In this document: positions 1-6,852 of the stretch, piece after piece | Numbering within the stretch: the first letter of the stretch is position 1 | Layout of the letters: each line of letters opens with the position of its first letter | From: Frankiales bacterium | Lineage (GTDB): Bacteria; Actinomycetota; Actinomycetes; Mycobacteriales; Jatrophihabitantaceae | Assembly (NCBI GenBank): GCA_025963265.1 | Contig: JAOPUY010000225.1 | Coordinates: forward strand, 1-8,768 | Length of the DNA: 8,768 nt | Direction: 5' to 3' | Position numbers and translations under genes: made by a program | The notes under the pieces: model-generated | The model's input: the letters and a program-made list of their open reading frames with translations, nothing else | Databases searched by the model: none | Told to the model about the DNA's origin: nothing

Positions 1-1
1 C

Positions 2-1147
2 GACGCGCCGGTCGACGGGCTGGTCGACGGGGCGCTCGCGCGCCCGGACCAGGCTTGGCTGCGGGTGATCGGAGCGGGCGCGGAATTCCTCCGAACCGAC
101 CTCGACGAGGTGTTCGGCGACCGCCCGGTCCGGGTGCAGCACCGCAGCGGCGCGGTGTGGACGCTGAACTCGGCCGCGGTGGCCGAGCTCGCGTTCGGGC
201 TCTCGGCCGAGGAACGGCGCACCGGCCAGCTCTGGCGAGCGGACTCCCGGCTGCGCCAGTTGATGGAGAATTCCTCGACTGCGCAAGGTAAAAGCGCCGC
301 CGAGCAAGCGGTGGCCAGCCAGCTCCGCCGGGTGGGGGCTCGGCTGGCCGCCTGGGGCGTCACGCACGTGACCGACGCCTCGCCCGACACCGACGAGGCC
401 AGCTTGGCGCGACTGCGTCGGCTGCTCCCGCAGCACGTGTGCTCCCTCGCCGAGGCCGGGGACGGCCCGCGCAAGGTGATCGTGGCCGACCACCAACTGC
501 CGGATCTGGACGAGTTGACCGCCCAGTTGGCTGCCGAGCACGGGCGGCAGCGGCCGGTGGCGATCCACGCGGTGAGCGCGGTCGGACTGGGGCTGAGCAT
601 CGCCGCGCTCGAGCAGGCGGGCGTGCTGTCTGGTGATCGCATCGAGCACGCCGCGGTCTGCGACGATTCCGCGGCGCGTCGGCTCGCCGAGCTCGGCTTG
701 ATCGTGGTCACCCAACCGGGCGTCTTCGCCCGGCACGGCGCGCGCTTCGAGGCCGACAGCCCGCCCTCAGAGCGGGCCGCGCTCTGGCGTTACGGCGGGC
801 TGCTGCGGGCCGGTGTTCCGGTGGTGATCAGCAGCGACGCCCCGTACGGCGATCTGAACCCCTGGTCGAACATCGCCGCCGCCGCCCAGCGGGCCGGTGG
901 CGAGGCCGTGTCGGCCGAGACCGCGCTCGCGTCGATGCTGAGCGAGCCGACTGATCCGGCCGGCCCGGCTCGGGCGCTGCGCGTCGGCGCCGCAGCCGAT
1001 CTGTGCCTGCTGCGCGCGCCGCGGGGGCCGGACCTGAGGCGGACGCTGGGGCGGCGGACGCTGGGCGAATCCGGCCCGACGCCGGTGTTGGCGACCTTCC
1101 TGCAGGGCAGGCTGGGCTTCCAGGCCGATCCCGCAGCCGACGATTAG
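2..1147 (+). CDS. Metal-dependent amidohydrolase (Amidohydro_3/YtcJ-like), 5' truncated by window edge
   Basis: The reading frame is open from base 2 to TAG at 1145-1147, so 381 residues are visible and the N-terminus lies outside the window. A GTG at 65 is internal, because clear family sequence lies only shortly after it and the frame continues upstream. Recognisable family blocks are the RHRSG-like stretch VQHRSGAVWTLNSAA (about 137-184), a candidate carboxylated lysine in PRKVIV (codon 473-475), a metal histidine in AIHAVS (codon 566-568), a second in RIEHAA (about 647), and the catalytic aspartate in ISSDAPYG (about 836). The first HxH metal motif would be in the missing part. Members hydrolyse C-N bonds in cyclic or linear amides; the substrate cannot be read here. 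It converges on mftR with overlapping stops. Family call is firm. A link to mycofactocin is only positional. The symbol is left empty. Confidence 0.85.
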   Translation, partial: DAPVDGLVDGALARPDQAWLRVIGAGAEFLRTDLDEVFGDRPVRVQHRSGAVWTLNSAAVAELAFGLSAEERRTGQLWRADSRLRQLMENSSTAQGKSAAEQAVASQLRRVGARLAAWGVTHVTDASPDTDEASLARLRRLLPQHVCSLAEAGDGPRKVIVADHQLPDLDELTAQLAAEHGRQRPVAIHAVSAVGLGLSIAALEQAGVLSGDRIEHAAVCDDSAARRLAELGLIVVTQPGVFARHGARFEADSPPSERAALWRYGGLLRAGVPVVISSDAPYGDLNPWSNIAAAAQRAGGEAVSAETALASMLSEPTDPAGPARALRVGAAADLCLLRAPRGPDLRRTLGRRTLGESGPTPVLATFLQGRLGFQADPAADD

Positions 1148-1845
1148 CTCAGGTCGGGGGACGGCGTGCCGGCCAGGTACTCGCCGGTGAAACCGGCCCC
1201 GAGCGCGCGCAGCGCGGCGTCTAAGTAGACGGTCAGATCGGCATCGGCCCGCACCAGCCAGCGCTCGTAGGCGGCTCGACAGGCCGCCAGCGTAGTGCGG
1301 CCGACAGCCAGGGGCAGCAGCGAGTCTGGCGGTTGGCCGGTCCAGGCGCCGGCGTAGTCGGCGACGACCTGCTCCCAGGCGTCGTAGTGCGGGGCCGCGC
1401 TGGCCTGCAACGCGGGCACGGCGCCGATCAGGTTCATCCGGGCCCGCAGCTCGGGGACGTCTCCGGCGCGGTAGTGGTTCACCTGGACGACGGCTCGCCG
1501 GACTCCCTCCATCAGCTCGACCTGGGCCGGCAGTGATTGGAACGCCGCCCGCAGCGCCTGCACCTCGCCGTCGAACTCGTTCCACAGGACGGCCGCCTTG
1601 GAGTCGAAGTACCGAAAGAAGGTGCGGCGGCTGACGCCCGCTGCGGCCGCGATGTCCTCGACGGTGGTCTCCTCGTAGCCCCGTTCGGTGAACAACCGCA
1701 GGGCTATGACCTCGAGCTCGCGACCGCTGGTGCCCGGCGGTCGGCCGCGACGGACGGCCGCCGATTCGGACACTGAGCCAGCGGCTAATGCGGCGGCTGA
1801 CTCGGCCACGGCCACGGTCACTCGGTCACCCTCGATGTCAGTCAT
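1144..1845 (-). CDS. mftR: TetR-family regulator, probable mycofactocin regulator MftR (233 aa)
   Basis: The start is ATG at 1845, preceded by AGGA about 5 bases upstream. An upstream extension of the same frame would run across the mftE start and is low in family character. Residues 1-33 are a variable Ala/Ser-rich arm, GRPPG at 34-38 opens the DNA-binding domain, and the helix-turn-helix covers about 59-80 (TTVEDIAAAAG...SRRTFFRYF) followed by the SK pair. The C-terminal part has the features I recall from mycobacterial MftR: RMNLI, HYDAWEQVVADYA and YERWL followed by a C-terminal ALRALGAGF helix. In mycobacteria MftR represses the mycofactocin operon and responds to long-chain acyl-CoA; that is transferred knowledge, not visible here. 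The gene is divergent from mftE across a 100-bp AT-rich promoter region, the position expected of a local regulator. The TetR call is certain; the MftR assignment rests on remembered sequence and context. Confidence 0.82.
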   Translation of the reverse strand: MTDIEGDRVTVAVAESAAALAAGSVSESAAVRRGRPPGTSGRELEVIALRLFTERGYEETTVEDIAAAAGVSRRTFFRYFDSKAAVLWNEFDGEVQALRAAFQSLPAQVELMEGVRRAVVQVNHYRAGDVPELRARMNLIGAVPALQASAAPHYDAWEQVVADYAGAWTGQPPDSLLPLAVGRTTLAACRAAYERWLVRADADLTVYLDAALRALGAGFTGEYLAGTPSPDLS

Positions 1846-1864
1846 CAGATCCTGCCTGCCACGC

Positions 1865-1911
1865 TTGATTCCGGCACCTAGCGACGTTAACGTAAAGAAT
1901 AATTTGTCACA
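1865..1911. promoter_or_regulatory. Divergent mftR/mftE promoter region with candidate operator
   Basis: This AT-rich patch stands out in an otherwise GC-rich window and lies between the two divergent starts. For mftE a plausible sigma-70-type pair is TTGATT (1865-1870), a 17-base spacer, then TAACGT (1888-1893). A perfect 10-bp palindrome ACGTTAACGT at 1884-1893 covers that -10 box, which is where a TetR dimer could block transcription. A second short odd-centred repeat, CACACTGTG, lies at 1908-1916. No equally clear promoter was found for mftR on the other strand. Promoter and operator roles are inferred from position and symmetry. Confidence 0.45.
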
Positions 1912-1929
1912 CTGTGCCGAAATCGAGCC

Positions 1930-1935
1930 TGGAGG
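1930..1935 (+). promoter_or_regulatory. Ribosome binding site fixing the mftE start
   Basis: TGGAGG lies 10 bases before GTG at 1946. It decides the GTG start over the longer open frame that reaches back into mftR on the opposite strand. Confidence 0.7.
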
Positions 1936-1945
1936 CGGTGTCGCG

Positions 1946-2656
1946 GTGTCTGGACCATCGGGCGGCCACTGGCTCACCGACCTGACCTGGCCGGAGACCG
2001 ACGCGCTGGCCGCAGGGGGCGCGTTCCTGGCCGTCCCGCTCGGCTCGACCGAGCAACACGGACCGCACCTGCCGCTGTCGACCGACACCGACATCGCACT
2101 GGCGCTGTGCGCTCGGCTGGCTGCCGGTCGACCGGACGCGGTCATCGCCCCGCCGGTGCCCTACGGCTCGAGCGGGGAGCACGCCGGCTTCGCTGGCACT
2201 CTCTCGATCGGCCAGGGCGCGCTGGAGCTGCTGCTCGTCGAGCTTTGCCGCTCAGCGACCGACACGTTCGGCCAGATCCTGCTGGTGTCCGCGCACGGCG
2301 GCAACAGCGAGGCGGTGACCCGCGCGGTGCGGCAGCTGCGATCAGAGTCGCGCGACGTGAGCGTGTTCACGCCGCGGTGGTCGGGGGATCCGCACGCAGG
2401 CCGACCGGAGACCGCGCTCCAACTGGCCTCCCGGCCCGACCGCGTCCACTCTGATCGAGCAGTGGCCGGCGATCAGCGCCCGCTGCCGGAGATCCTGCCG
2501 CTGTTGCGTGCGGGCGGGGTCCGCGCGGTCAGTCCGTCCGGCATCCTGGGCGATCCCCGCGGGGCCACCGCGGCCGAGGGCGCGCGCCTGTTGGACGAGC
2601 TCGCGGCCGCCCTGCTCGCTCACGTCGCCGCCTGGCGGAGCAGCGGCGACCAATGA
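1946..2656 (+). CDS. mftE: Mycofactocin peptidase MftE, creatininase family (236 aa)
   Basis: MftE cleaves the MftC-modified precursor MftA and frees the C-terminal Val-Tyr-derived AHDP, the substrate of MftD. The GTG start sits behind TGGAGG; the length is usual for the family. The creatininase metal site is complete: GSTEQHGPHLP gives E36 and H38, STDTD gives D47, LVSAHGGN gives H117, and HAGRPETA gives E155 as a further probable ligand. VPYGSSGEHAGFAGT (71-85) is the family substrate-side loop. The usual NGHGGN motif reads SAHGGN here, a mild change next to the metal ligand. The stop is TGA at 2654-2656, overlapped by a small ATG frame that leads to mftF. It is the first gene of the operon, while in mycobacteria mftE follows mftD. 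A generic creatininase-family amidase is the only alternative; the flanking mftF and mftD argue strongly against it. Confidence 0.9.
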   Translation: MSGPSGGHWLTDLTWPETDALAAGGAFLAVPLGSTEQHGPHLPLSTDTDIALALCARLAAGRPDAVIAPPVPYGSSGEHAGFAGTLSIGQGALELLLVELCRSATDTFGQILLVSAHGGNSEAVTRAVRQLRSESRDVSVFTPRWSGDPHAGRPETALQLASRPDRVHSDRAVAGDQRPLPEILPLLRAGGVRAVSPSGILGDPRGATAAEGARLLDELAAALLAHVAAWRSSGDQ

Positions 2657-2694
2657 CCGTGCTCGCCCCCGGGCCGACGGCCGGCCCTCGGTGA
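2653..2694 (+). other. 13-codon mini-frame linking mftE and mftF, possible translational coupler
   Basis: An ATG at 2653 overlaps the mftE stop as ATGA and reads 13 codons (MTVLAPGPTAGPR) to TGA at 2692-2694. That stop overlaps the GTG start of mftF (2691) as GTGA. A ribosome ending mftE could restart on the mini-frame and be delivered to mftF, which has no convincing ribosome binding site of its own. It could also be chance, or the trace of a frameshift near the original mftF start. No function is claimed for the peptide. Confidence 0.3.
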
Positions 2695-4130
2695 ACGAGC
2701 CCAATCGGGTCGGCCTGCCCGCGGGCTTCGCGCTCGACTTCGACGCCGACACCCGTGAGCTGGACGACGCGACGCTGTACGGCGGCTCGCCGGCTCGCGT
2801 GCTGCGGTTCTCAGCCGCCGGGGCGCGGGTGCTGCGGGAGCTCGGCGCGGGCCCAGTCCGATCGATCGCCGCCGGCTTGATCGCCCGGCGCCTGACCGAC
2901 GCCGGACTGGCTCACCCGCGCCCGGCGCAGGCCAGCCGGCGCGCCGAGGTGACCGTCGTCATCCCCGCCCGCGACCGGGTCGAGCTGCTGCGCGACTGCC
3001 TCGCGGCGGTGGGCTCGGACTACCCGGTGCTGGTCGTCGATGACGGCTCGAGCGATCCGGACGCGGTGGCCGCCGTCGTCGCCCAGGCGGGCGCGCGACT
3101 GATCCGCCGCCCAGTCAACGGCGGCCCGGGGGCCGCGCGCAACAGCGGCCTGGACCGGGTCGACACCGAGCTGGTGGCGCTGCTGGACAGCGACTGCCAG
3201 CCGCCGGCCGACTGGATCCAGCCGCTAGCGGCGCATTTCGCCGATCCGTTGGTCGCCGCGGTGGCCCCCCGGGTGGTGGCCGCGCCCAGCCCGACCGCGG
3301 CCGGCCGCTACGGCGCGGCGCGGGGCAGCCTGGACCTCGGCCACCGCTCGGCCAACGTCCGCGCCGGCACCCGGGTCTCCTACGTGCCGACGGCGGCGTT
3401 GCTGCTGCGTCGGTCCGCCCTGACCGAGCCGGTCTTCGATCCAGCGCTCCGGTTCGGCGAGGACGTCGACCTGATCTGGCGGCTGCTGGATTCCGGCTGG
3501 ATCGTCCGCTACGACGCCAGCGTCGCCGTGCCGCACCGCGAGCCGGACCACTGGGCGCCGCTGCTGACTCGTCGCTTCGACTACGGCACGTCGGCCGCTC
3601 CGCTGTCCCAACGCCATCCCGACGCCCTGGCGCCGCTGGTGGTGCTGGGTTGGCCCGCGGTCGCGGTGGCGGCGGCGTTGGCCCGCCGACCGGCGCTGGC
3701 GGCCGGGGGAGTGTTCGCCTACTGGCTCAGCGTCCGGGGCCGGCTCGCGCAGGCCGGGCTGCCCGCGGCCCAAATTCGGACGACGGTCGGCCAGGCCACC
3801 CGGTTGACCTGGCTCGGCGTCGGCCGTTACGCCACGCAATTCGCCGCCCCAGTGTTGGCCGCCGGGCTGCTCGTCGCCCGCCGCCCCGGCGAGCGTCCTG
3901 GCCGCCGGCTGGCGATCGCGGCGCTGCTGCTCAGCAATCCGGCGCAATCGTTTCGAGCCGCCGCCGAACGTGGCGAGCGGCCGACCCTGTCGCCGGCCGC
4001 CTTCGCGCTGGCCCACCTGGTCGATGACATCAGCTATGGCGCCGGGGTGTGGGTCGGCTGCTGGCGGCATCGGACGCTGCGACCGTTGATCCCGCGGTGG
4101 GGCCGGCGACCCCGGCGACCAGTGCGATGA
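2691..4130 (+). CDS. mftF: Mycofactocin glycosyltransferase MftF, GT2 family (479 aa)
   Basis: MftF builds the beta-1,4-glucan chain on mycofactocin intermediates in mycobacteria. Residues 1-80 (GLPAGFALDFD, then LYGGSPARVLRFS and LARP-like AHPRP end) are a small domain resembling PqqD-type peptide-recognition winged helices. Residues 86-300 are the GT2 fold: VTVVIPARDR, VLVVDDGSSDPD, NGGPGAARNSG, the nucleotide-sugar metal motif D166-S-D168, and FGEDVDLIWRL with E257/D258. The C-terminal third has hydrophobic helices around 313-347 and 380-396, suggesting membrane association. Length matches known MftF (about 470 aa). GTG at 2691 was chosen because homologous sequence begins a few residues later; longer in-frame extension to 2508 lies wholly inside mftE. 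The stop overlaps the mftD start as ATGA. Confidence 0.92.
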   Translation: MNEPNRVGLPAGFALDFDADTRELDDATLYGGSPARVLRFSAAGARVLRELGAGPVRSIAAGLIARRLTDAGLAHPRPAQASRRAEVTVVIPARDRVELLRDCLAAVGSDYPVLVVDDGSSDPDAVAAVVAQAGARLIRRPVNGGPGAARNSGLDRVDTELVALLDSDCQPPADWIQPLAAHFADPLVAAVAPRVVAAPSPTAAGRYGAARGSLDLGHRSANVRAGTRVSYVPTAALLLRRSALTEPVFDPALRFGEDVDLIWRLLDSGWIVRYDASVAVPHREPDHWAPLLTRRFDYGTSAAPLSQRHPDALAPLVVLGWPAVAVAAALARRPALAAGGVFAYWLSVRGRLAQAGLPAAQIRTTVGQATRLTWLGVGRYATQFAAPVLAAGLLVARRPGERPGRRLAIAALLLSNPAQSFRAAAERGERPTLSPAAFALAHLVDDISYGAGVWVGCWRHRTLRPLIPRWGRRPRRPVR

Positions 4131-5341
4131 GCCGGTCCCAGCCGTTCGCATCGGTCGCTGAGGCCCAGGGTCGCGCTCGCCGTCGGCTGCCGGGCTCGGT
4201 CTACGGCGCGTTGATCGCGGGGTCCGAGCGCGGTCTGACGGTCGCCGACAACCAACGGGCTTTCGCCGAGCTGGCGCTGCGCCGTCCGGCTCTGAACCTC
4301 CGCGGCCGGACCGGGCCGGCCCCCGAGTTGGGCACGGCGGTGCTCGGCCAGCGACTGGCGCTGCCGGTGATCATCTCGCCGACCGGGGTGCAGGCCGTGC
4401 ACCCGGACGGCGAAGTCGCCGTCGCCCGGGCGGCCGCCACGCGGGGCACCGCCCTCGGCCTGAGCTCCTTCGCCAGCAAGCCGGTCGAACAGGTGATCGC
4501 GGCCAACCCGGCCACCCTCTTCCAGATCTACTGGTCCGGCGGCCGTGACCTGATCCTGACCCGACTGGAGCGCGCTCGGGCGGCGGGCGCGGTCGGGCTG
4601 ATCCTGACCTCGGACTGGTCGTTCTCGCAAGGCCGCGACTGGGGCAGCCCGGCCATCCCGGAGCAGGTCGATCTCCGCGCGATCGCCCAGCACGCCCCGG
4701 AGGCGTTGCGTCATCCGCGGTGGCTCTGGTCCTATCTGCGGACCGGCTCGATTCCGGAGTTGCGGACGCCGAACATGGCGCGCGGCGACGGGCGGTCGTT
4801 GACCTTCTTCCAGGCTTACCGGGAGTGGCAGGCCACCCCGCCGCCGAGCTGGGCCGACCTCCGTTGGCTGGTCGAGCAGTGGGACGGCCCGTTCCTGCTC
4901 AAGGGCACCACCCGGTTGGACGACGCGCGCCGGGCGGTCCAGGCCGGGGTGACCGCGCTGTCGGTGTCCAACCACGGCGGCAACAACTTGGACTCGACGC
5001 CGGCGACCGTCCGCGCCCTGCCGGCGATCGCGGCGGCCGTCGGTGATCAGATCGAGATCGTGCTCGACGGCGGCGTCCGGCAGGGCGCCGATGTGGCCAA
5101 GGCGCTGGCCTTGGGGGCGCGCGCCGTGCTGATCGGCCGAGCCTATTTGTGGGGCCTGGCCGCTGACGGCCAAGCGGGAGTCGAGCGGGTGCTGGATCTG
5201 CTGCGCGACGAGCTGGCGGCGATCCTGATCGGGCTCGGGCACGCCAGCGTCACCGAGCTCAACCCGGACGATCTGCTGGTTCCAGACGGCTTCGCGCGAG
5301 TGCTCGGGATCCCCGGCCCCGCCGAGGCGCCGTGTGACTAG
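4127..5341 (+). CDS. mftD: Mycofactocin FMN-dependent dehydrogenase MftD (404 aa)
   Basis: MftD is an FMN enzyme of the lactate/glycolate oxidase family that oxidatively deaminates AHDP to premycofactocin, forming the redox-active diketone. The ATG overlaps the mftF stop by 4 bases (ATGA), so the two are translationally coupled. Visible flavin-barrel landmarks are SPTGVQAVHPDGE (84-96), FQIYW (132-136), LLKG with K260, SVSNHGGNNLD with catalytic H283, VLDGGVRQG (D314, R318), and the phosphate-binding IGRAYLWGLA (337-346). Canonical 2-hydroxy-acid oxidases have Arg three residues after the histidine (HGGRQLD or HGARQLD) to bind the substrate carboxylate; here it is Asn286, as I recall for other MftD, fitting a substrate without a carboxylate. 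It ends with CD and a TAG that overlaps the stop of the convergent MFS gene. Being last in the operon is unlike the mycobacterial order. Confidence 0.94.
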   Translation: MSRSQPFASVAEAQGRARRRLPGSVYGALIAGSERGLTVADNQRAFAELALRRPALNLRGRTGPAPELGTAVLGQRLALPVIISPTGVQAVHPDGEVAVARAAATRGTALGLSSFASKPVEQVIAANPATLFQIYWSGGRDLILTRLERARAAGAVGLILTSDWSFSQGRDWGSPAIPEQVDLRAIAQHAPEALRHPRWLWSYLRTGSIPELRTPNMARGDGRSLTFFQAYREWQATPPPSWADLRWLVEQWDGPFLLKGTTRLDDARRAVQAGVTALSVSNHGGNNLDSTPATVRALPAIAAAVGDQIEIVLDGGVRQGADVAKALALGARAVLIGRAYLWGLAADGQAGVERVLDLLRDELAAILIGLGHASVTELNPDDLLVPDGFARVLGIPGPAEAPCD

Positions 5342-6852
5342 GCCGGCTCGCTGACCGACTGCAGGACCTCGGCCGCCCGCGGCGGTCGGGGCACCCGGAT
5401 CGCGGCCGCGACCAGGAGCACCGCGGCCAACAGGAAGATCGCCGAGGCCAGGAAGGCCCGGTCGGCTCCGTGCACGAAGATCTCGTGGGCGCGCTCGACG
5501 GGGTCGAGTCCCGGCATCGGCCGCGCCGCCTGATCATTGCTGGCCGCGCCGAAGATGGTGACCAGGATGGCCACCCCCAGCGTGCCGCCGAGTTGCTGCA
5601 TGACGTTGACCAGTCCCGAGGCCGCGCCGGCGTCGGCTGGCGCCACCCCGGACAGGGCAGCGCCGGTCAGCGGCACGAAGGCGGTGCCGTTGCCGATGCC
5701 GACCAGCAGCAGCGAGGCCAGCAACAACGGGTAGCCGGTGTGCTGGGACAGCTGGGTGAGCAGCAGCAGGCCCAACAGCGACAGGCTCATGCCGCCGGCC
5801 ATCTGCACGGTGGGGTTGATCCGTCGAGCCAGTCCGCGGGAGCTCAGCTGAGAGGCGGCGAACAAGGCCGCCGTCAGGGGTAGGAAGGCGAGACCGGTCT
5901 TGATCGGGCTGTAGCCGAGCACATCCTGCAAGAACTGGGTGAGGAAGAAGAACATCCCGAACATGCCGGCGACCATCAGGGCCCGGGAGAGATTGGCGCC
6001 GCTCCGGTTTCGATCGGTCAGCAGCCGCAGCGGGGTGATCGGGGCAGACGCTCGGGCCTCGGTCACCACGAAGGCGGCCAGGAACACGACGCCGAGCCCG
6101 AAGGCGAACAGGGTGATTGGATCGGCCCAGCCGTCGGTGGCCGCGCGGACGAAGCCGTAGACCAGCGAACTCATGCCCAGGGTCGACGTGACGGCCCCGG
6201 TCAGGTCGAATTTCCCGTGCTGGCGCTCGGTCTCGGGCAATGCGAGCCGAGCCACGACCAACAAGACCGCGCCGATGGGAACGTTGACGAACAGCACCCA
6301 GCGCCAGGAGGCCCACTGGGTCAGCATGCCGCCCAGCACCAGGCCGACGGCGCTGCCGCCGATGGAGACCGCGGTGTAGTACCCGAGGGCGCGGGTGCGT
6401 TCGCGTCCCTCGGCGAACAACGTGGTCAGGATGGCCAGCGCCGAGGGAGCGGCCAACGCGCCGCCGACGCCCTGCACGGCCCGGGCCGCGAGCAGAAAGC
6501 CGCTCGAGGTGGCGAAGCCACCGAGCAGCGAGGCGAGGGTGAACAAGGCGATGCCGACGCCGAAGGTGCGGCGGCGGCCCAGGATGTCACCGGCGCGGGC
6601 GCCGAGCAACAGCAGCCCGCCGAAGGCCAACGTGTAGGCGTTGATGACCCAAGACAGATTGGCGGTCGAGAGCGAGAGCGAGCGCTGGATGTCGGGCAGG
6701 GCGACGTTGACAATGGTCGCGTCGAGCACGACCATCAGCTGGCCTACGAGGATGATCAGGAGGATGAGGTTTTTGGAGGCCGTGGCCCTGGGTGCGCCGC
6801 CCCGCCCGCGAGCTGGCGAAAGCGATGGTGCTGGTCGAGCTGGTGCCGTCAT
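5338..6852 (-). CDS. DHA2-type MFS multidrug exporter, EmrB/QacA family, 14 TM (504 aa)
   Basis: This is an inner-membrane proton-driven drug or metabolite exporter. A 28-residue Ala/Pro/Arg-rich cytoplasmic arm is followed by TM1 with DHA2 motif D1 (LDATIVNVALP, 43-53), motif A in loop 2-3 (GARAGDILGRRR, 84-95), motif B (ARAVQGVGGALAAP, 123-136), and motif C (GGSAVGLVLGGML, 165-177), where the usual GP is GL, followed by the conserved WRWVLFVNVPIG (183-194). About 14 hydrophobic segments and a 504-residue length fit the DHA2 subfamily. ATG at 6852 is the natural start; its GGAAGGG-type binding site is rather far upstream. It is divergent from a TetR gene and convergent with mftD (CTAG shared by both stops), so it is transcribed separately from the mycofactocin genes. 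The substrate is unknown. Confidence 0.92.
   Translation of the reverse strand: MTAPARPAPSLSPARGRGGAPRATASKNLILLIILVGQLMVVLDATIVNVALPDIQRSLSLSTANLSWVINAYTLAFGGLLLLGARAGDILGRRRTFGVGIALFTLASLLGGFATSSGFLLAARAVQGVGGALAAPSALAILTTLFAEGRERTRALGYYTAVSIGGSAVGLVLGGMLTQWASWRWVLFVNVPIGAVLLVVARLALPETERQHGKFDLTGAVTSTLGMSSLVYGFVRAATDGWADPITLFAFGLGVVFLAAFVVTEARASAPITPLRLLTDRNRSGANLSRALMVAGMFGMFFFLTQFLQDVLGYSPIKTGLAFLPLTAALFAASQLSSRGLARRINPTVQMAGGMSLSLLGLLLLTQLSQHTGYPLLLASLLLVGIGNGTAFVPLTGAALSGVAPADAGAASGLVNVMQQLGGTLGVAILVTIFGAASNDQAARPMPGLDPVERAHEIFVHGADRAFLASAIFLLAAVLLVAAAIRVPRPPRAAEVLQSVSEPA

Noticed and set aside
767..1585. Minus-strand frame spanning the amidohydrolase and mftR
   Set aside because: It is out of frame with mftR, very Arg-rich, and crosses a convergent gene boundary that the real genes respect.
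1688..1945. Upstream extension of the mftE frame
   Set aside because: It would run through mftR on the other strand and the promoter region. GTG 1946 has TGGAGG at the right distance and the family sequence starts there.
2508..2690. Upstream extension of the mftF frame inside mftE
   Set aside because: The residues are Arg/Pro-rich shadow of mftE, and MftF similarity begins at about GLPAGF just after GTG 2691.
3225..4151. Minus-strand open frame opposite mftF
   Set aside because: Low-complexity Arg/Gln-rich product, no ribosome binding site, and clear GT2 motifs on the other strand.
4034..5242. Long minus-strand open frame opposite mftD
   Set aside because: Its product is Arg/Gln/Pro/Gly-rich with no family motif, and the plus strand has complete MftD motifs. 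It is a GC-rich shadow frame.
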